From assembly GCA_029204225.1 (NCBI GenBank), contig CM055100.1, forward strand, positions 62,565,141 to 62,629,140: a stretch of 64,000 nucleotides of DNA, written 5' to 3'. Origin of the DNA: Diphasiastrum complanatum. Taxonomy: Eukaryota > Streptophyta > Lycopodiopsida > Lycopodiales > Lycopodiaceae. Below the pieces are notes generated by a model. It was not told the DNA's origin. It worked only from the letters and a program-made list of their open reading frames with translations, and searched no databases. Below are positions 42,914-54,400 of this stretch, piece by piece; position 1 is the stretch's first letter, and each line of letters begins with the position of its first letter. The position numbers and the translations under genes are program-made.

Positions 42914-45898
42914 TCATGTCATGTTGCACATGCCAGCTGAAGCAATGAGATTTGACAAGAGCACATAAGGTGTAGGATTCTCAGGATCCATTGCAAAGAC
43001 ATGACTTGCAGCACGTATTCCACGTTCCACATCGCCATGAACTCTACAGGCACCTAGCAAATTCAACCATACCCTAGCTTCACTTTCAAATGGCATATTG
43101 TTAATCAACTTCTCTGCATCATCCAGATGTCCTGCACGACCCAGGATATCAATTAAGCACATATAATGCGCAAGCTTTTGTGATACACCATGGTCTTTAC
43201 TCATGGATTCAAAAAAACGTGCGGCATCATCAACCCGTCCGGTATGGCTACATGCAGCAAGAACACTGAGGAAGGTGACATGATCTGGCTCAAATCCGTC
43301 ACGCTGCATTTGGTCGAACGCATCCAGAGCCTCTTCCCCATGCCCATTCTGAGCAAATACGGCAATCATGGAATTCCATGAAATGACATCTCGCTGGGGC
43401 ATTTGGTTAAAGACAATCCTAGCATCCTCCAAACTGCCACACTTGCCATACATACTGACGAGGGCATTTCCAAAGATGACTTGTCCCTCGTATCCCTCTC
43501 TAAGAATAGCAGAATGGATTTCCTGGCCCTTGTCAAGGGCAGCTATACTGGAGGCGGCATCAAGTGCACAGATATAGGTCACTCGGTCTGGACTGATACC
43601 GTGGAGCTGCATTTGATAAAAGTATTCCAGTGCCACCTTCCCATGCCCATTCTGGGAGCAGGCTGTAATCATGGCATTCCAAGAGACAACATCTCTATTG
43701 GGCATTCGGTTGAATACGCTCCTTGCCGCATCCAAATTTTCGCACTTGCCATACATATTTATCAAGGCATTTGCCACAGCGACTTCACCTTCGTATCCAT
43801 CTTCACTAATGGAAGCATGGATCTTTTGCCCCTCATCAAGGACAGCTAAACTGGCACAGGCATCGAGAGCACAAAGGTAGGTGATCTGATTTGGTGCAAT
43901 ACCATCACAATCCATCTGATTTAATAGTTCAAGAGCTTCTTTGCAGTGCCCATTCTGAGAGCATGCAGCAATCATGGCATTCCAAGTTACTAGATTACGC
44001 TGGGGCATTCTGGCAAATACAGATCTTGCCTCCTCCAAGTTCCCACACTTGCCATACATGTGGACGAGGGCAGTTCCCACATTGACCTGCCCCTCATATC
44101 CACTGTCTAGAATGGCAGAATGAATTTCCTGCCCTTTCTCAAGAGCAGCCTGTCCAGCGCATGCATCAAGAGCGCTAACAAATGTGATATGATCTGGTCT
44201 CAACCCATTGTGCTGCATCGTATCAAACAAATCTAGGGCCTCCTTGCCATGCCCATTCCGAGCTAATGCTGCGATCATGGCATTCCAGGAGACTACATTT
44301 CGATGGGGCATTCGGTTAAAAAGATTCCTGGCATCGTCCAGATTCCCCAGTTTGCTGAACATATTAATCAGTGCAGTCCCAACTACAACCTGTTCCTCAT
44401 ATCCACCTTTGACAATCGCAGCACGGATCTGCTTCCCCTTCTCATGCGCAGCCTGGCTGGCGCATGCATCAAGGGCTGAGACGAAAGTGATTTGATTTGG
44501 GGCGAGGCCGTCGCATTGCATTCGGTCGAACAAATCCAGGGCAACTGTCACATGCCCATTCAGAACACAAGCTGCAATCATGGAATTCCAGGCAACCACA
44601 TCACGGTTGGTCATCCGATCAAATATACTCCTTGCATCCTCCAAACGGCCACATTTCCCATACATGTTGATGAGGGTAGTCCCCACAACAACATGTCCTT
44701 CATACCCACCGTTGACAATGGCAGCATGGATCTCCTGCCCTCTGTGCAGAGCAGTCAGACTGGTGCATGCATCGAGGGCACAGATAAAGGAGACTTCATT
44801 TGGCTTGATTCTTTCTTGCTGCATCTGATTATACAAATCCAAGGCCTCCTTACCCTGCCCATTCTGAGTGCAAGCAGACATCATGACATTCCAGGAAGCC
44901 ACATTCCTATCATGCATTTCACTAAACACACTTCTTGCATCTTCCAGACTTCCACATTTTCCATACATCCTAACAAGAGCATTTCCAACAGCTACCTGTT
45001 TCTTACATCCTCCGCCATCCGCAATAGCAGCATGAATCTCTTTCCCTTTTTCAAGAATAAGCAATCCAGCGCATGCATCTAGTGCACACATGAAGGTTAT
45101 CTCATCTGGCTTCAGGCCTTCCCCATGCATCCTATTCAGCAAATTTAGGGTTTCCTCGCCATGCCCATTCTGAGCACAAGCTCCCATCATAGCATTCCAA
45201 GTAGCCACATTCCGATGCGGCATAAGATGAAAAACATTCCCTGCATCCTCCAAACTACCACACTTGCCATACATATCAACCAGCGCGGTGCCAACAAACA
45301 CATTTGTGCCAAACCCTGCATCAACAGCCGAGGCATGGATCTTCAGGCCCTGCTCTAGATTACCCTGGCTGGCACAGCCATTTAGGGCACAGATAAAACT
45401 GATATGATCTGGCTTGAAGCCAGAAAGCTGCATTTGCTGTAAGCACTCAAAGGCTTCTCTGAAAAATCCATTATTGGTAAAAGCTTTCATAAGTATATTC
45501 CACGAATACAAGTTTACCTTTGGCAGATGATCAAACACAGCCTTTGCGTCACTGATGCTCCCACACTCGCCATACATCTTGATGAGCCAATTGCCCAGGA
45601 ACGTGTCCCCACCATAATTGCATCCGGTGATGTGGGCATGCACAATTTTGCCATCGGCCAAGGCCTTGGTCTGCCCGCACTGCTTCAGCAGAGATACCAA
45701 GGCAGCAACGCTAGGGTTCGTGCTAAGCAGCTGATGAAGATTGTTCAGAGGTGCTAGGGAATGTAGCTTCCGATGCCATTGCTCCTTTAATGGCAATGAC
45801 AATTCTTCAAACTCTGCTGGAAAAATATTGCAAATTACAAAGCTACGCCATCCTCTTCTACACAGAAACAGCGCATGTAGGGCAGGTCGAGTTTCCAT
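42914..45898 (-). CDS. PLS-class pentatricopeptide repeat (PPR) protein, intronless
   Basis: Minus strand. The ATG at 45898 (METRPALHALF) gives 994 aa; a GTG four codons upstream is in the same frame but ATG is preferred. The N-terminus is hydrophobic and arginine-bearing, consistent with an organelle transit peptide. PPR motifs follow from about residue 60. Eight near-identical units of about 101 residues each carry a MYGKCG motif and a [ST]WN[AS]M[IM] motif, the P-L-S pattern of RNA-editing PPRs. The C-terminal part has LLAACSHTGRVDDA, LIDILGRAGHLDDAEKLI and WLNLLGACRVHGDVERG (E1-like) and then stops after YVLLSNLIASAGMCNMT. The E2/E+ and DYW deaminase domains seen in full editing factors are absent, and no DYW follows in any frame for 200 bp. 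Likely an organellar RNA-binding factor that would need a separate deaminase. No lesion seen. Confidence 0.9.
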   Translation of the reverse strand: METRPALHALFLCRRGWRSFVICNIFPAEFEELSLPLKEQWHRKLHSLAPLNNLHQLLSTNPSVAALVSLLKQCGQTKALADGKIVHAHITGCNYGGDTFLGNWLIKMYGECGSISDAKAVFDHLPKVNLYSWNILMKAFTNNGFFREAFECLQQMQLSGFKPDHISFICALNGCASQGNLEQGLKIHASAVDAGFGTNVFVGTALVDMYGKCGSLEDAGNVFHLMPHRNVATWNAMMGACAQNGHGEETLNLLNRMHGEGLKPDEITFMCALDACAGLLILEKGKEIHAAIADGGGCKKQVAVGNALVRMYGKCGSLEDARSVFSEMHDRNVASWNVMMSACTQNGQGKEALDLYNQMQQERIKPNEVSFICALDACTSLTALHRGQEIHAAIVNGGYEGHVVVGTTLINMYGKCGRLEDARSIFDRMTNRDVVAWNSMIAACVLNGHVTVALDLFDRMQCDGLAPNQITFVSALDACASQAAHEKGKQIRAAIVKGGYEEQVVVGTALINMFSKLGNLDDARNLFNRMPHRNVVSWNAMIAALARNGHGKEALDLFDTMQHNGLRPDHITFVSALDACAGQAALEKGQEIHSAILDSGYEGQVNVGTALVHMYGKCGNLEEARSVFARMPQRNLVTWNAMIAACSQNGHCKEALELLNQMDCDGIAPNQITYLCALDACASLAVLDEGQKIHASISEDGYEGEVAVANALINMYGKCENLDAARSVFNRMPNRDVVSWNAMITACSQNGHGKVALEYFYQMQLHGISPDRVTYICALDAASSIAALDKGQEIHSAILREGYEGQVIFGNALVSMYGKCGSLEDARIVFNQMPQRDVISWNSMIAVFAQNGHGEEALDAFDQMQRDGFEPDHVTFLSVLAACSHTGRVDDAARFFESMSKDHGVSQKLAHYMCLIDILGRAGHLDDAEKLINNMPFESEARVWLNLLGACRVHGDVERGIRAASHVFAMDPENPTPYVLLSNLIASAGMCNMT

Positions 45899-45967
45899 GC
45901 CACCGCTCACGTCCTCATTGGCATGGTCCTTGCTTCAAATCGTGCATTCATCCACAAAGAAACTAAG

Positions 45968-46151
45968 CTAAGGGCCCTTTTCCTTGATTCCCTTGACCTG
46001 AGATTAGGCAAGCGGGATGGGGCATGATGCCATCATTCATGTCCCAATGGACTTGGAGCTCCAATGGGATCAATAGGGACATGAATGGTGGCATCCAACT
46101 CATCCCTCTTGCCCCATCTTGGATCAAGGGAGTCTACATAAGGAGCCCTTA
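45968..46151. mobile_element. 184-bp hairpin MITE-like element upstream of the PPR gene
   Basis: The two halves are inverted copies. The ends are CTAAGGGCCCTTTTCC on the left and the inverse of CTAAGGGCTCCTTATG on the right. Inside, CCCTTGA[C/T]C...GGCAAG.GGGATG and GCCA[T/C]CATTCATGTCCC pair with their complements around a short loop near 46055. It lies about 70 bp upstream of the PPR start codon, so it may form part of the promoter or 5' untranslated region. No coding capacity; the parent family is unknown. Confidence 0.7.
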
Positions 46152-46154
46152 GTT

Positions 46155-46925
46155 TCTTTTTGGCTGAATGCTCTCTTTTTGGCTTCAAGCAATAATGTGC
46201 TGGGATAAAACGAGTAGGGTAAGTTGAGAGTTTACTTTTTTACATTCAAATTTGTTCCTTTGCTAGGACAACATTTTCTATGCATCAGACTATGGTCATC
46301 GTGATTTCACATTCTCATTCACAATTTGGAAATAAGAATAGGTCCTCGTTGCTGATTGATAAATCTCATGTGAATGAACTGAGAAAGTACTTCTTCTTAA
46401 GTTTATGAATTCTTTTGTTTTTTTAAGTTATGAATTCTCCCTTTGTGGCTGAGCACTACTCCCCTATGGATGAGATAAGCTCCCTCTATGGATGAGCATT
46501 AAAATTGTCAACTTTTTGAATATGTGTTTTTTGTTCATTCAATAGGATTGCATGCAGTAAGCTATTCAAGTTCTTGGTTGAAGCTCTTGCCGAAAAGGTT
46601 CAACCTAAGCAGGGGTTCAACCTAAGCAAGGGTGTTGATTAAGTTTTATCAAGAATTCTAATTGCTAGTCAACTAGTTACAAGAGAGATAGTATTGCAAG
46701 GTTCTAAATCTTTGTGATTCCACTATTCCTTCATTTGTTGACAGGAGTGTGAGTGCTTAGTGCATTAGAACAGGTTTAAAGAGGAGGAGTAATCATTTGC
46801 ATCATGGCTACAAATAGTCGTATCATGTTGACAGCCGATGTGATAGGCTCAACTCTACAAATTATGCAACTTGAAAATTAAGGGTGAAATTTTTACTCGA
46901 GTTGAATGAACTAAATGGACATTGT
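46155..46925. other. Intergenic, possibly old LTR sequence
   Basis: No gene. A short duplicated phrase GGTTCAACCTAAGCA occurs at about 46599 and 46615. Nothing else recognised. Confidence 0.4.
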
Positions 46926-46933
46926 TGCAAGTG

Positions 46934-47135
46934 TGGAAGAAAGACATTTGGTGTTTAAAGAGCAATTAAGGTATGACAAAAGGTCACCTGCAAGAAAGAC
47001 CTTTGGTGCTTCAAGAGCAATTAAGGTATGACAAAAGGTCTAAGAGAGGTCTCCACATCATCAAGATGAATGTTACCAATGAACTTCTCAAAGAAGTTGG
47101 TAACTGCATTGATGAGTGTAGCTTACAAATGAGTA
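46934..47135 (+). pseudogene. Copia gag scrap with a local duplication
   Basis: About 55 bp (GAAAGACATTTGGTGTT...ACAAAAGGTC) is duplicated in tandem at 46934-47042. Directly after it, IIKMNVTNELLKEVGNCIDE (about 47058-47117) matches the gag segment of the copia copies in this window (for example IKMNVTYEVLREISTCTT at 13800). No other part of the element is visible. Confidence 0.5.
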
Positions 47136-47219
47136 TGTGAGCGTTCATCTTGCTTCAATACACTAAGAGAGAGCTCCTAAGTTTTATGAGTGAAAATACA
47201 AATAAAACTGAAAAATTTC

Positions 47220-49030
47220 AGAGTCTGTGAACTCTCGCATAACTAATCTTCGCAAACTAGTCCATTGAGTTAAAAAGGTGTTTTTTCATCTAAGGTCAAG
47301 TCTACGAAAGTTAATATGAAGAATTGATAAATTTGTATGCCAAAAAGTGAGCAAAAACAAGATATCAGGTTTTTTGACTGTAAAATAGTACAAAGGACCT
47401 TCGCAAGGCCAACTGTCACCTAAGTAACCTTCACAAATATGATTAGTAGGTAAATTTGTCTCAGATCCATCTACAGAGAAAATTTCAGGCCAATCTAAGC
47501 AAGTATCAATGAATTATCAAGAAAAAACTGTGCAAAATAAATTTATACCATTAGCGAGTTGAAACTGATTAGATCCCATCATCTAGATTGCATTCCTCAC
47601 ATACATCAAGATCTAGTAACCCTGGACTTCACTGGCGAATGAATATGAGATCAGGTTAATCAATACCCAGAAGAATCAGCAACCAAGCACCAAACTTACC
47701 CAGAGTTGCAACTGTCCCAATCGAATTGGAAGCAGGACCAGTTGTGATGGACCCAATGGACCAACTTGTGTCTGTTGTACCCTTGAAAGCAAACCGGAAG
47801 GCACCTCGTCTCTAGATGCCAAAATGTGATGGATCAACAAACTCCATTAAATTTTTCCAAATCTATGAACAAGCGTGCGAGATTTACCGTGAATAGACAC
47901 ATGAGGAGAATCTGAAGCTATTTTCCATGTCCTTAGTTGTTGTAGCACAAGATTGGTTTTTCGACCAATCAGCCGAAGCGAAAGCCATCTGGGAAGGGGT
48001 TAAAGTGTCCTTCATCACCCGCTTTAAATCAAGGAAGTTCTTGAAAGACCCATTTCTCCTATTGAGCAAGATCAAGATGGGTAAGCGAGAAAGGGTCCGA
48101 GACTACATTGAATGAGTCAAGCATTTACAATCTGAATGCAACACAGCCCTGACTCCTGATCATGCAGTGATCATGTGGTTTCTAGCTGGGTTACCATGAA
48201 GCATCAGAAGGGAACTCAAACGGCGGGAGAGTATTCCACGTTGTAGGAAGCAACGGAAGACACAATCAATGAAGAAGACGAGAGATTTGATGATGATTCG
48301 AGCCACAACTATACACCTACCCATCATCCAACCCCCTCGATCGCATCCATCTCCAATGCTTCCAGCATGTCGAACGATCTGCCGATGGAACAAATCACTA
48401 AACTTCACAAACAGTAGATGGAACAACTCACGATCCAATTTGATCAAAAATTGAAGGCCATGTAGAGTGTTGTCGCAACTTCATCCACAACGCTAGATCC
48501 AAGTCCATCAAATTCAGCTGCAATACCCTTGAAGAGAAAACATATGGTGTTTGGTTTGTACCTAGAACCATACCGCCAATGAGTGTCCAGTTTTGAAGCA
48601 AAATCTCAAACTAACACATCGATATTGTCATTAATGTAATGCATCATCGCACGAAACTATGTTCTGTCCATTTAATCTCAAAGATTATCCAACAGAAGAG
48701 GGCACAGTTCCAAACTTCTTATCCTGATCATCAGGGGGCACCCAATGAGACACCACAGTTTGTAGTACCAATGAATCCACAATGCATGGCATTACCACAA
48801 GGCCAGTCAACAATCAAGTGGCCCAATTGAATCTGACTATAGCAGAGCATGATGCTCCACCTCAACCTAAGCAGCAATAGTGGTATGGACCTAATGAACC
48901 ATTTATTGATCCAGCCATCAACGAGTATTATGCTACATACGTGGCCCAACCTCAATGCCAAGGTGGAAGAATCTACGGCTGATACGGATGCGGAGAATGG
49001 CACAGAATCATAGATTCCTTGAGAAGTTTA
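47220..49030 (+). pseudogene. Ty3/gypsy leader and gag remnant, plus strand
   Basis: The stretch 47225-47420 has the AACTCTCGCA-type leader motifs seen in element G. The gag follows: FQIYEQACEIYRE (about 47853), MSLVVVAQDWFFDQSAEAKA (47927), VSFITRFKSRKFLKDPFLLL and VRDYIE (48112), then HAVIMWFLAGLP, with stops between. A proline/glutamine-rich part and an incomplete zinc knuckle (GCGEWHRI) end at about 49015, where copia LTR sequence begins. Closely related to the gag of element G at 58140-60006 (-). Confidence 0.75.
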
Positions 49031-49041
49031 TTGGTAAAATT

Positions 49042-50170
<1,129 letters not shown>

Positions 50171-50329
50171 CCATTTGGATCATCGTGTACATGGCAAGAA
50201 GTGCGCGTTCACCCGTAATTGTTGCAGACTTGTCACATAGGCCCTGATGGCCGCAGGGTCTCTTTCAAACAACTGCTGACGCCACTCTGGTTGTGGTTGG
50301 AGGGCGGGTAATGCTTGCAGCACCTTGCC

Positions 50330-51647
50330 CTTTATTGTTTGAGCTGAAAACAATATCTACCAGCCGTCTCTTGATGACTCGTGGGGACTCTTTGATAGGA
50401 ATTCATTAATTTTCTCCTCCACGGACTTTGGTCTTCAGAAGGCCCGGCTGGAAAATATCGTGCATGAACCTCTAAATGATGTGGCATGTCCTTCCTCTTG
50501 GCTTTGGCTGGTACCTGCACCTTGGCTCTGGTCTCGCGTCTCAGCACTCGTATCCGTTGGTCCTTGGTCTTGGCCTTCAGACCCTTGATCTTGACTAAAT
50601 CTTCCTGCTGCTTGTTGGCTTTGGTCCTGGCTTGTACTGGCCTGTGCAGTGTCAAAAACAGGTGGCGGTGGAATCACCACGGGGGTGGGCTGGGCCTTCT
50701 TTTCCAGGCCTGTTGGCAAGCCTTGAGGGCTTGTTTGGCCTGGACGAGCTCGTGGGTTGCGCTTGCCCGATATTTATCAAACTCTGTCTGGTAGCTATTT
50801 AATGTTTGGCTATAGACCTGCACCTGATGCCTAAAGAGATTCATTTCTGATTCAAATAGCGGCCTTGAGTCTGGTGAAGGTTAAGTTAACCAAGTGAGCT
50901 TTTCACTTTGTAGGGCTTTGACCTCCCCCTCCATGCGCGTATTATCTACTTCTAAAATTTGTAATTGCGTCTGGATGGGGGCAAGTCGTTGGGATGCTTC
51001 AGATCGAAGCTCTCGCACCTTCGTGGAGGCCTCTGTCAGCGCTTTGGATAGGCTTTGGATGTATAGATTGAGGCCCTCCTCCTTCTGCTACAGGTCTCGG
51101 TGCTCTTCTTGCTCATGTTGGTGAGTTAGGATCAACTCGTGCTGCAGCTTGGTGAGTTCCACTCACAGTTGTGTGTTGCTTGTTGCCAGGTGTAGTACCC
51201 TGCCTTCCAAAATAGCTTTGGCTACTACCACCTCTAGGATGTATTTGCCCAGAGTCTTGTGCGTCATCGTAGATCGGTGGGAGAAGCTGGTACACTGGCA
51301 CTGATAGGGGCTTGTGTTGTATCGACCCCAACAACTTGTGGAGTTTCGTCGTCATCGTCTTCAATCAGGTTCTCGTTTAACGGTTGGTTGCCCTCGGCAA
51401 CCTTTGATGGTGAAGCAAGTGGGGTTTGAGAAGCAACAGTGGAAACGGGAGTGAGGACGGTTTGTCCAAACGAGAGGATGGGAGGAACAGAGGGGAACTG
51501 AAGGGTGGTGTGGAGTATGGAGGAAGGCGAGGATGGAGCAGAAAGGGTCTGGCGTGGGGGAGAAAAATTGATAACTTGCATCCACGCCAGAGTGTCACGC
51601 TGGATCACCTGCTTGGTGCCAGAGTCTTCAGAGGATGAGGAGGCCAT
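50330..51647 (-). pseudogene. Extra 3' ORF of gypsy element G
   Basis: Minus-strand ATG at 51647 (MASSSSEDSGTKQVIQRDTL), then a serine/proline-rich region and an acidic run (EDDDDETPQ). The frame shifts near 51280. A coiled-coil-like part follows (LYIQSLSKALTEASTKVREL; QLQILEVDNTRMEGEVKALQ; about 50900-51090), then a Q/S-rich region (ASTSQDQSQQAAGRFSQDQG) to about 50435 and a basic tail. Comparable in place and composition to the coiled-coil ORF at 34441-35900, but not obviously homologous. Unknown function; in related elements such ORFs may be structural. Confidence 0.5.
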
Positions 51648-51729
51648 GTTAGTAGTGATAGTTAAAGGACGAAAAAGTAGAAAAAATGGTGGAAAAGATA
51701 AAAGATGTGGAAACGACAAAAAACTGTGA

Positions 51730-52825
51730 ATTACGAGTGTTGGATGGCAAGAATTATAGTTCAGAACGCAGATTTGGATTCAGTATGAGTAGATGATAGC
51801 TTGTAGAAAATTTGGTTGCAAACAAAGAACTTGGTAATTTCAGTGTACATTTCAGCAAAGCTTCGCTAGCAAAGGTGACAAATGACTCGAATTCAGCCCT
51901 TATATAGCGGAATTTAGAGTGTGTATTAGGTGAAATCCACTTTCCCTTGCTCAGTTCCACCCGAATTTTGGCAGGGACCTTCCTCACAAAATTCTAAGAC
52001 CTCAAGGAAGTCTGTGAGAGTTCAGAAGGTGATTTGATTGCCATGCGAAGGTTATGCAAGGGTTCAGACTGTCTGCGAGGGTTCAACTCTCACAGGAAGT
52101 CATCTCTTGCACAACATGTTCCTGTGATTGTATTTTCAAGATCAAACCATGTAGGCAGGCTAATTTCACTGCTCTGATTCCATTTAGCACCTTGCGAGGG
52201 TTGGTAGGATGATCTTGATGCTCAGAGAGGGTTTTGAAGATTCAGCTTTTGAGAACTCTTGAACACATTAAAAACTAATGATTACTCCATCAAGAAATCT
52301 CGCAGAGATTTTTAAGGATGCATCTAGGTCAGATCTAGTAACTGTCCAAGTTTCAAGAGCTATCTCCCAGAGGATCTCCAAAAATCATGAAAAAAGTGCT
52401 CTTTTAGAGTATTTTTTGGATGAAATCTCAAGCTTTTCTGATTTTTTAACTTTTGCAAACTGGTAATCAGCTTCATCCATGTTGAATCTAACTGTTGATA
52501 GTTATCTGGAAGTTCTGATGGACATCTGGTAACAGATCCATCAGTTTTTGATGAATTTTGCCCTTAATTTGCCAAAGTTACTGAGATCGAGGTCTCTGAT
52601 CTAAAATTTAGGGGGCTTATTGGCATAATCTAATGATCTGCTTCCTCCTTGATCCCATCTGGATCTGGATTCTCCTTGGATCTTGATGGATTTCCCCGAT
52701 CTTGCTAGATCTGGCCGAATCTTGATGGATCTAGCGCGATTTGTCTTGATCTTCCTAGATCTAGTGGTGATGGTCTATTAGAATAGCTTTTCGTGGCGTG
52801 CCACCACCAATCTGGATCTATGTTA
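51730..52825 (-). other. Noncoding spacer between integrase and 3' ORF of G
   Basis: Contains repeated TGCGAGGGTT-like phrases (51990-52250) and, at 52640-52760, repeated GGATCTGG/GATCTTGATGGATCTAG phrases. No frame longer than about 60 codons. In Tat/Athila elements this is where a spliced subgenomic ORF would have its leader (inference). Confidence 0.5.
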
Positions 52826-54400
52826 CTACGGTGGCCAGTATTTGTGCAATCGGCTACCATTGATGGGTGTATCGAATGGTGTCCCATCTAGCTTTTCTAA
52901 ATTCACAGCTCCATGATTAAGAATTTCCTTGATCCGATAAGGACCTTCGCCTGTGAATTTTAACTTTCCCTTGATAGCCTTGGTTTTATACATCAGGACC
53001 AGATCTCCGAAGCGAAGATCCTTCTTTTGTAACCTGCGATTGTGCCATGTTTTGCGTCTTTTCTTTTCAGCTGCCAGTGCATGAACAACTAGTAAGCGTG
53101 TTTCACAGAGTTTATGCAGAGCGTTGTGGCATAGTTGTAGAGATTTGGATTCATTCAGGCGTTGCATTGTAGCAATCCTTAATGAAGGAACTAGAGACTC
53201 TACTAGCATTACAGCATCCTGACCATATACCAATTGGAAAGATGTTTGGTCAGTGCTTCCCTTATATGATGTCCTGAATGCCCATAGAGCAACATGTAAC
53301 TTATGTTCCCAATCTGATCTGCTAGCTTCAACTATTTTCGTGAGCACGCTACACAAGACCTTATTGGATGATTCTGCTTGTCCATTACCACGAGGGTAAT
53401 AAGACGTACTGGTTCTATGGATCATGAAAAATTCTTCCAACAGGACCTTGATGGTCTCATTGATGAAATGACTTCCGTGATCGCTGGCTAGCTCCACCGG
53501 GCATCCAAAGCGCACAATGATATTTTCATAAAGGAATTTGGCAGTGGTCCTAGCATCAGCTACTCTTACTGCCTTGGCTTCGACCCACTTGGTGAGATAG
53601 TCTATGGCTACAATTATGTATCAAGCCTAGGAACTCCTTGCTGTAGGGTGAATTGGACCGATGTAATTCAATCCCCACTTTTCGAATGGTGCTTGGGCTA
53701 AGACCGGGTGCAATAGGTCATAATTCAATCTCGTTGGTCTGGAAAGTTGTTGCATAACACTTATTTCTTCCTTGAACAAGAAACAGAATATTTCGTGACA
53801 AGATTTTGTTCGCAAGTCTTTTGAGCTTCAACAAGAAAGCCACGAGCTTCTACAAGAAACTATTTCGCAAATCTTTCGAGTTGACTGCAAGACAAATTTT
53901 GCAAATCCTTCGCGAATTTTTTCGAGTTGGTCACGAATAGAAATGTTTCGAGTTTGCATTCGTTTCTTTCTCATCCTTTGTCAAGTAAACTACGCGCTTT
54001 GTTAGTAGAATCAAGATCTGTCTGAATAGTTGTTCTACAATTCCCTCTCAAAGTGGCAGTTGAATTAACTCCAATCTTCTTCGCTGCTTCTAGAACAAAG
54101 CTTTACTTAGTGGCTTTGTAAAGATATCAGCTATCATTTCCTCTATGGGTATGAAGTCTGTCTTCAATATCTTCTTCTCGACTAAGTCCCGAATCACATG
54201 ATACTTGATAGCTATGTGCTTGCCCTTTGGCACACATCGCACTTTTTCAAGTATTCCTCCGTATCCTTGTGAATTGTTGGCCACCAACATCCTGATTGCA
54301 GGATCTTGCGAACTGTAATGTCGGATGCAAAATGGCCTCCACCCATGCCTTCATGTGAAAGTGAAATGATCTGGGTGGCCTCATGAGGGAGCATACACCG
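52826..54400 (-). pseudogene. Integrase of gypsy element G, split by a copia fragment
   Basis: Zinc-binding HHCC part ends with TEEYLKKCDVCQRAS (about 54220). After the copia fragment it resumes with RPTRLNYDLLHPVLAQAPFE (about 53735), KWGLNYIGPIHPTA, then core ASDHGSHFINETIKVLLEEF and TSYYPRGNGQAESSNK (53380-53500), and a C-terminal part to LDGTPFDTPINGSRLHKYWP. Apart from the insertion and a stop near 53625, the 229-codon last segment (53515-52826) is open. Confidence 0.85.
53745..54225 (-). mobile_element. Copia 3'-end fragment inserted in the G integrase
   Basis: Minus strand. Begins in RNase H (KHIAIKYHVIRDLVEKKILK, then MIADIFTKPLSKALF), followed by a short noncoding stretch with CGAA/TCGC-rich phrases (53810-53960) that is probably LTR. 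It sits exactly between the conserved CDVCQRAS and RPTRLNYD of the gypsy integrase. Only the 3' end of the copia is present. Confidence 0.75.

Noticed and set aside
43403-45358. Several plus-strand frames of 65-196 codons opposite the PPR gene
   Set aside because: They are antisense shadows, recurring at the same place in each repeated PPR unit because of the repeat's composition.
51426-51729. Plus-strand glycine/arginine-rich frames at 51426-51729
   Set aside because: They are antisense to the serine/proline-rich 3' ORF of gypsy element G and have no independent support.
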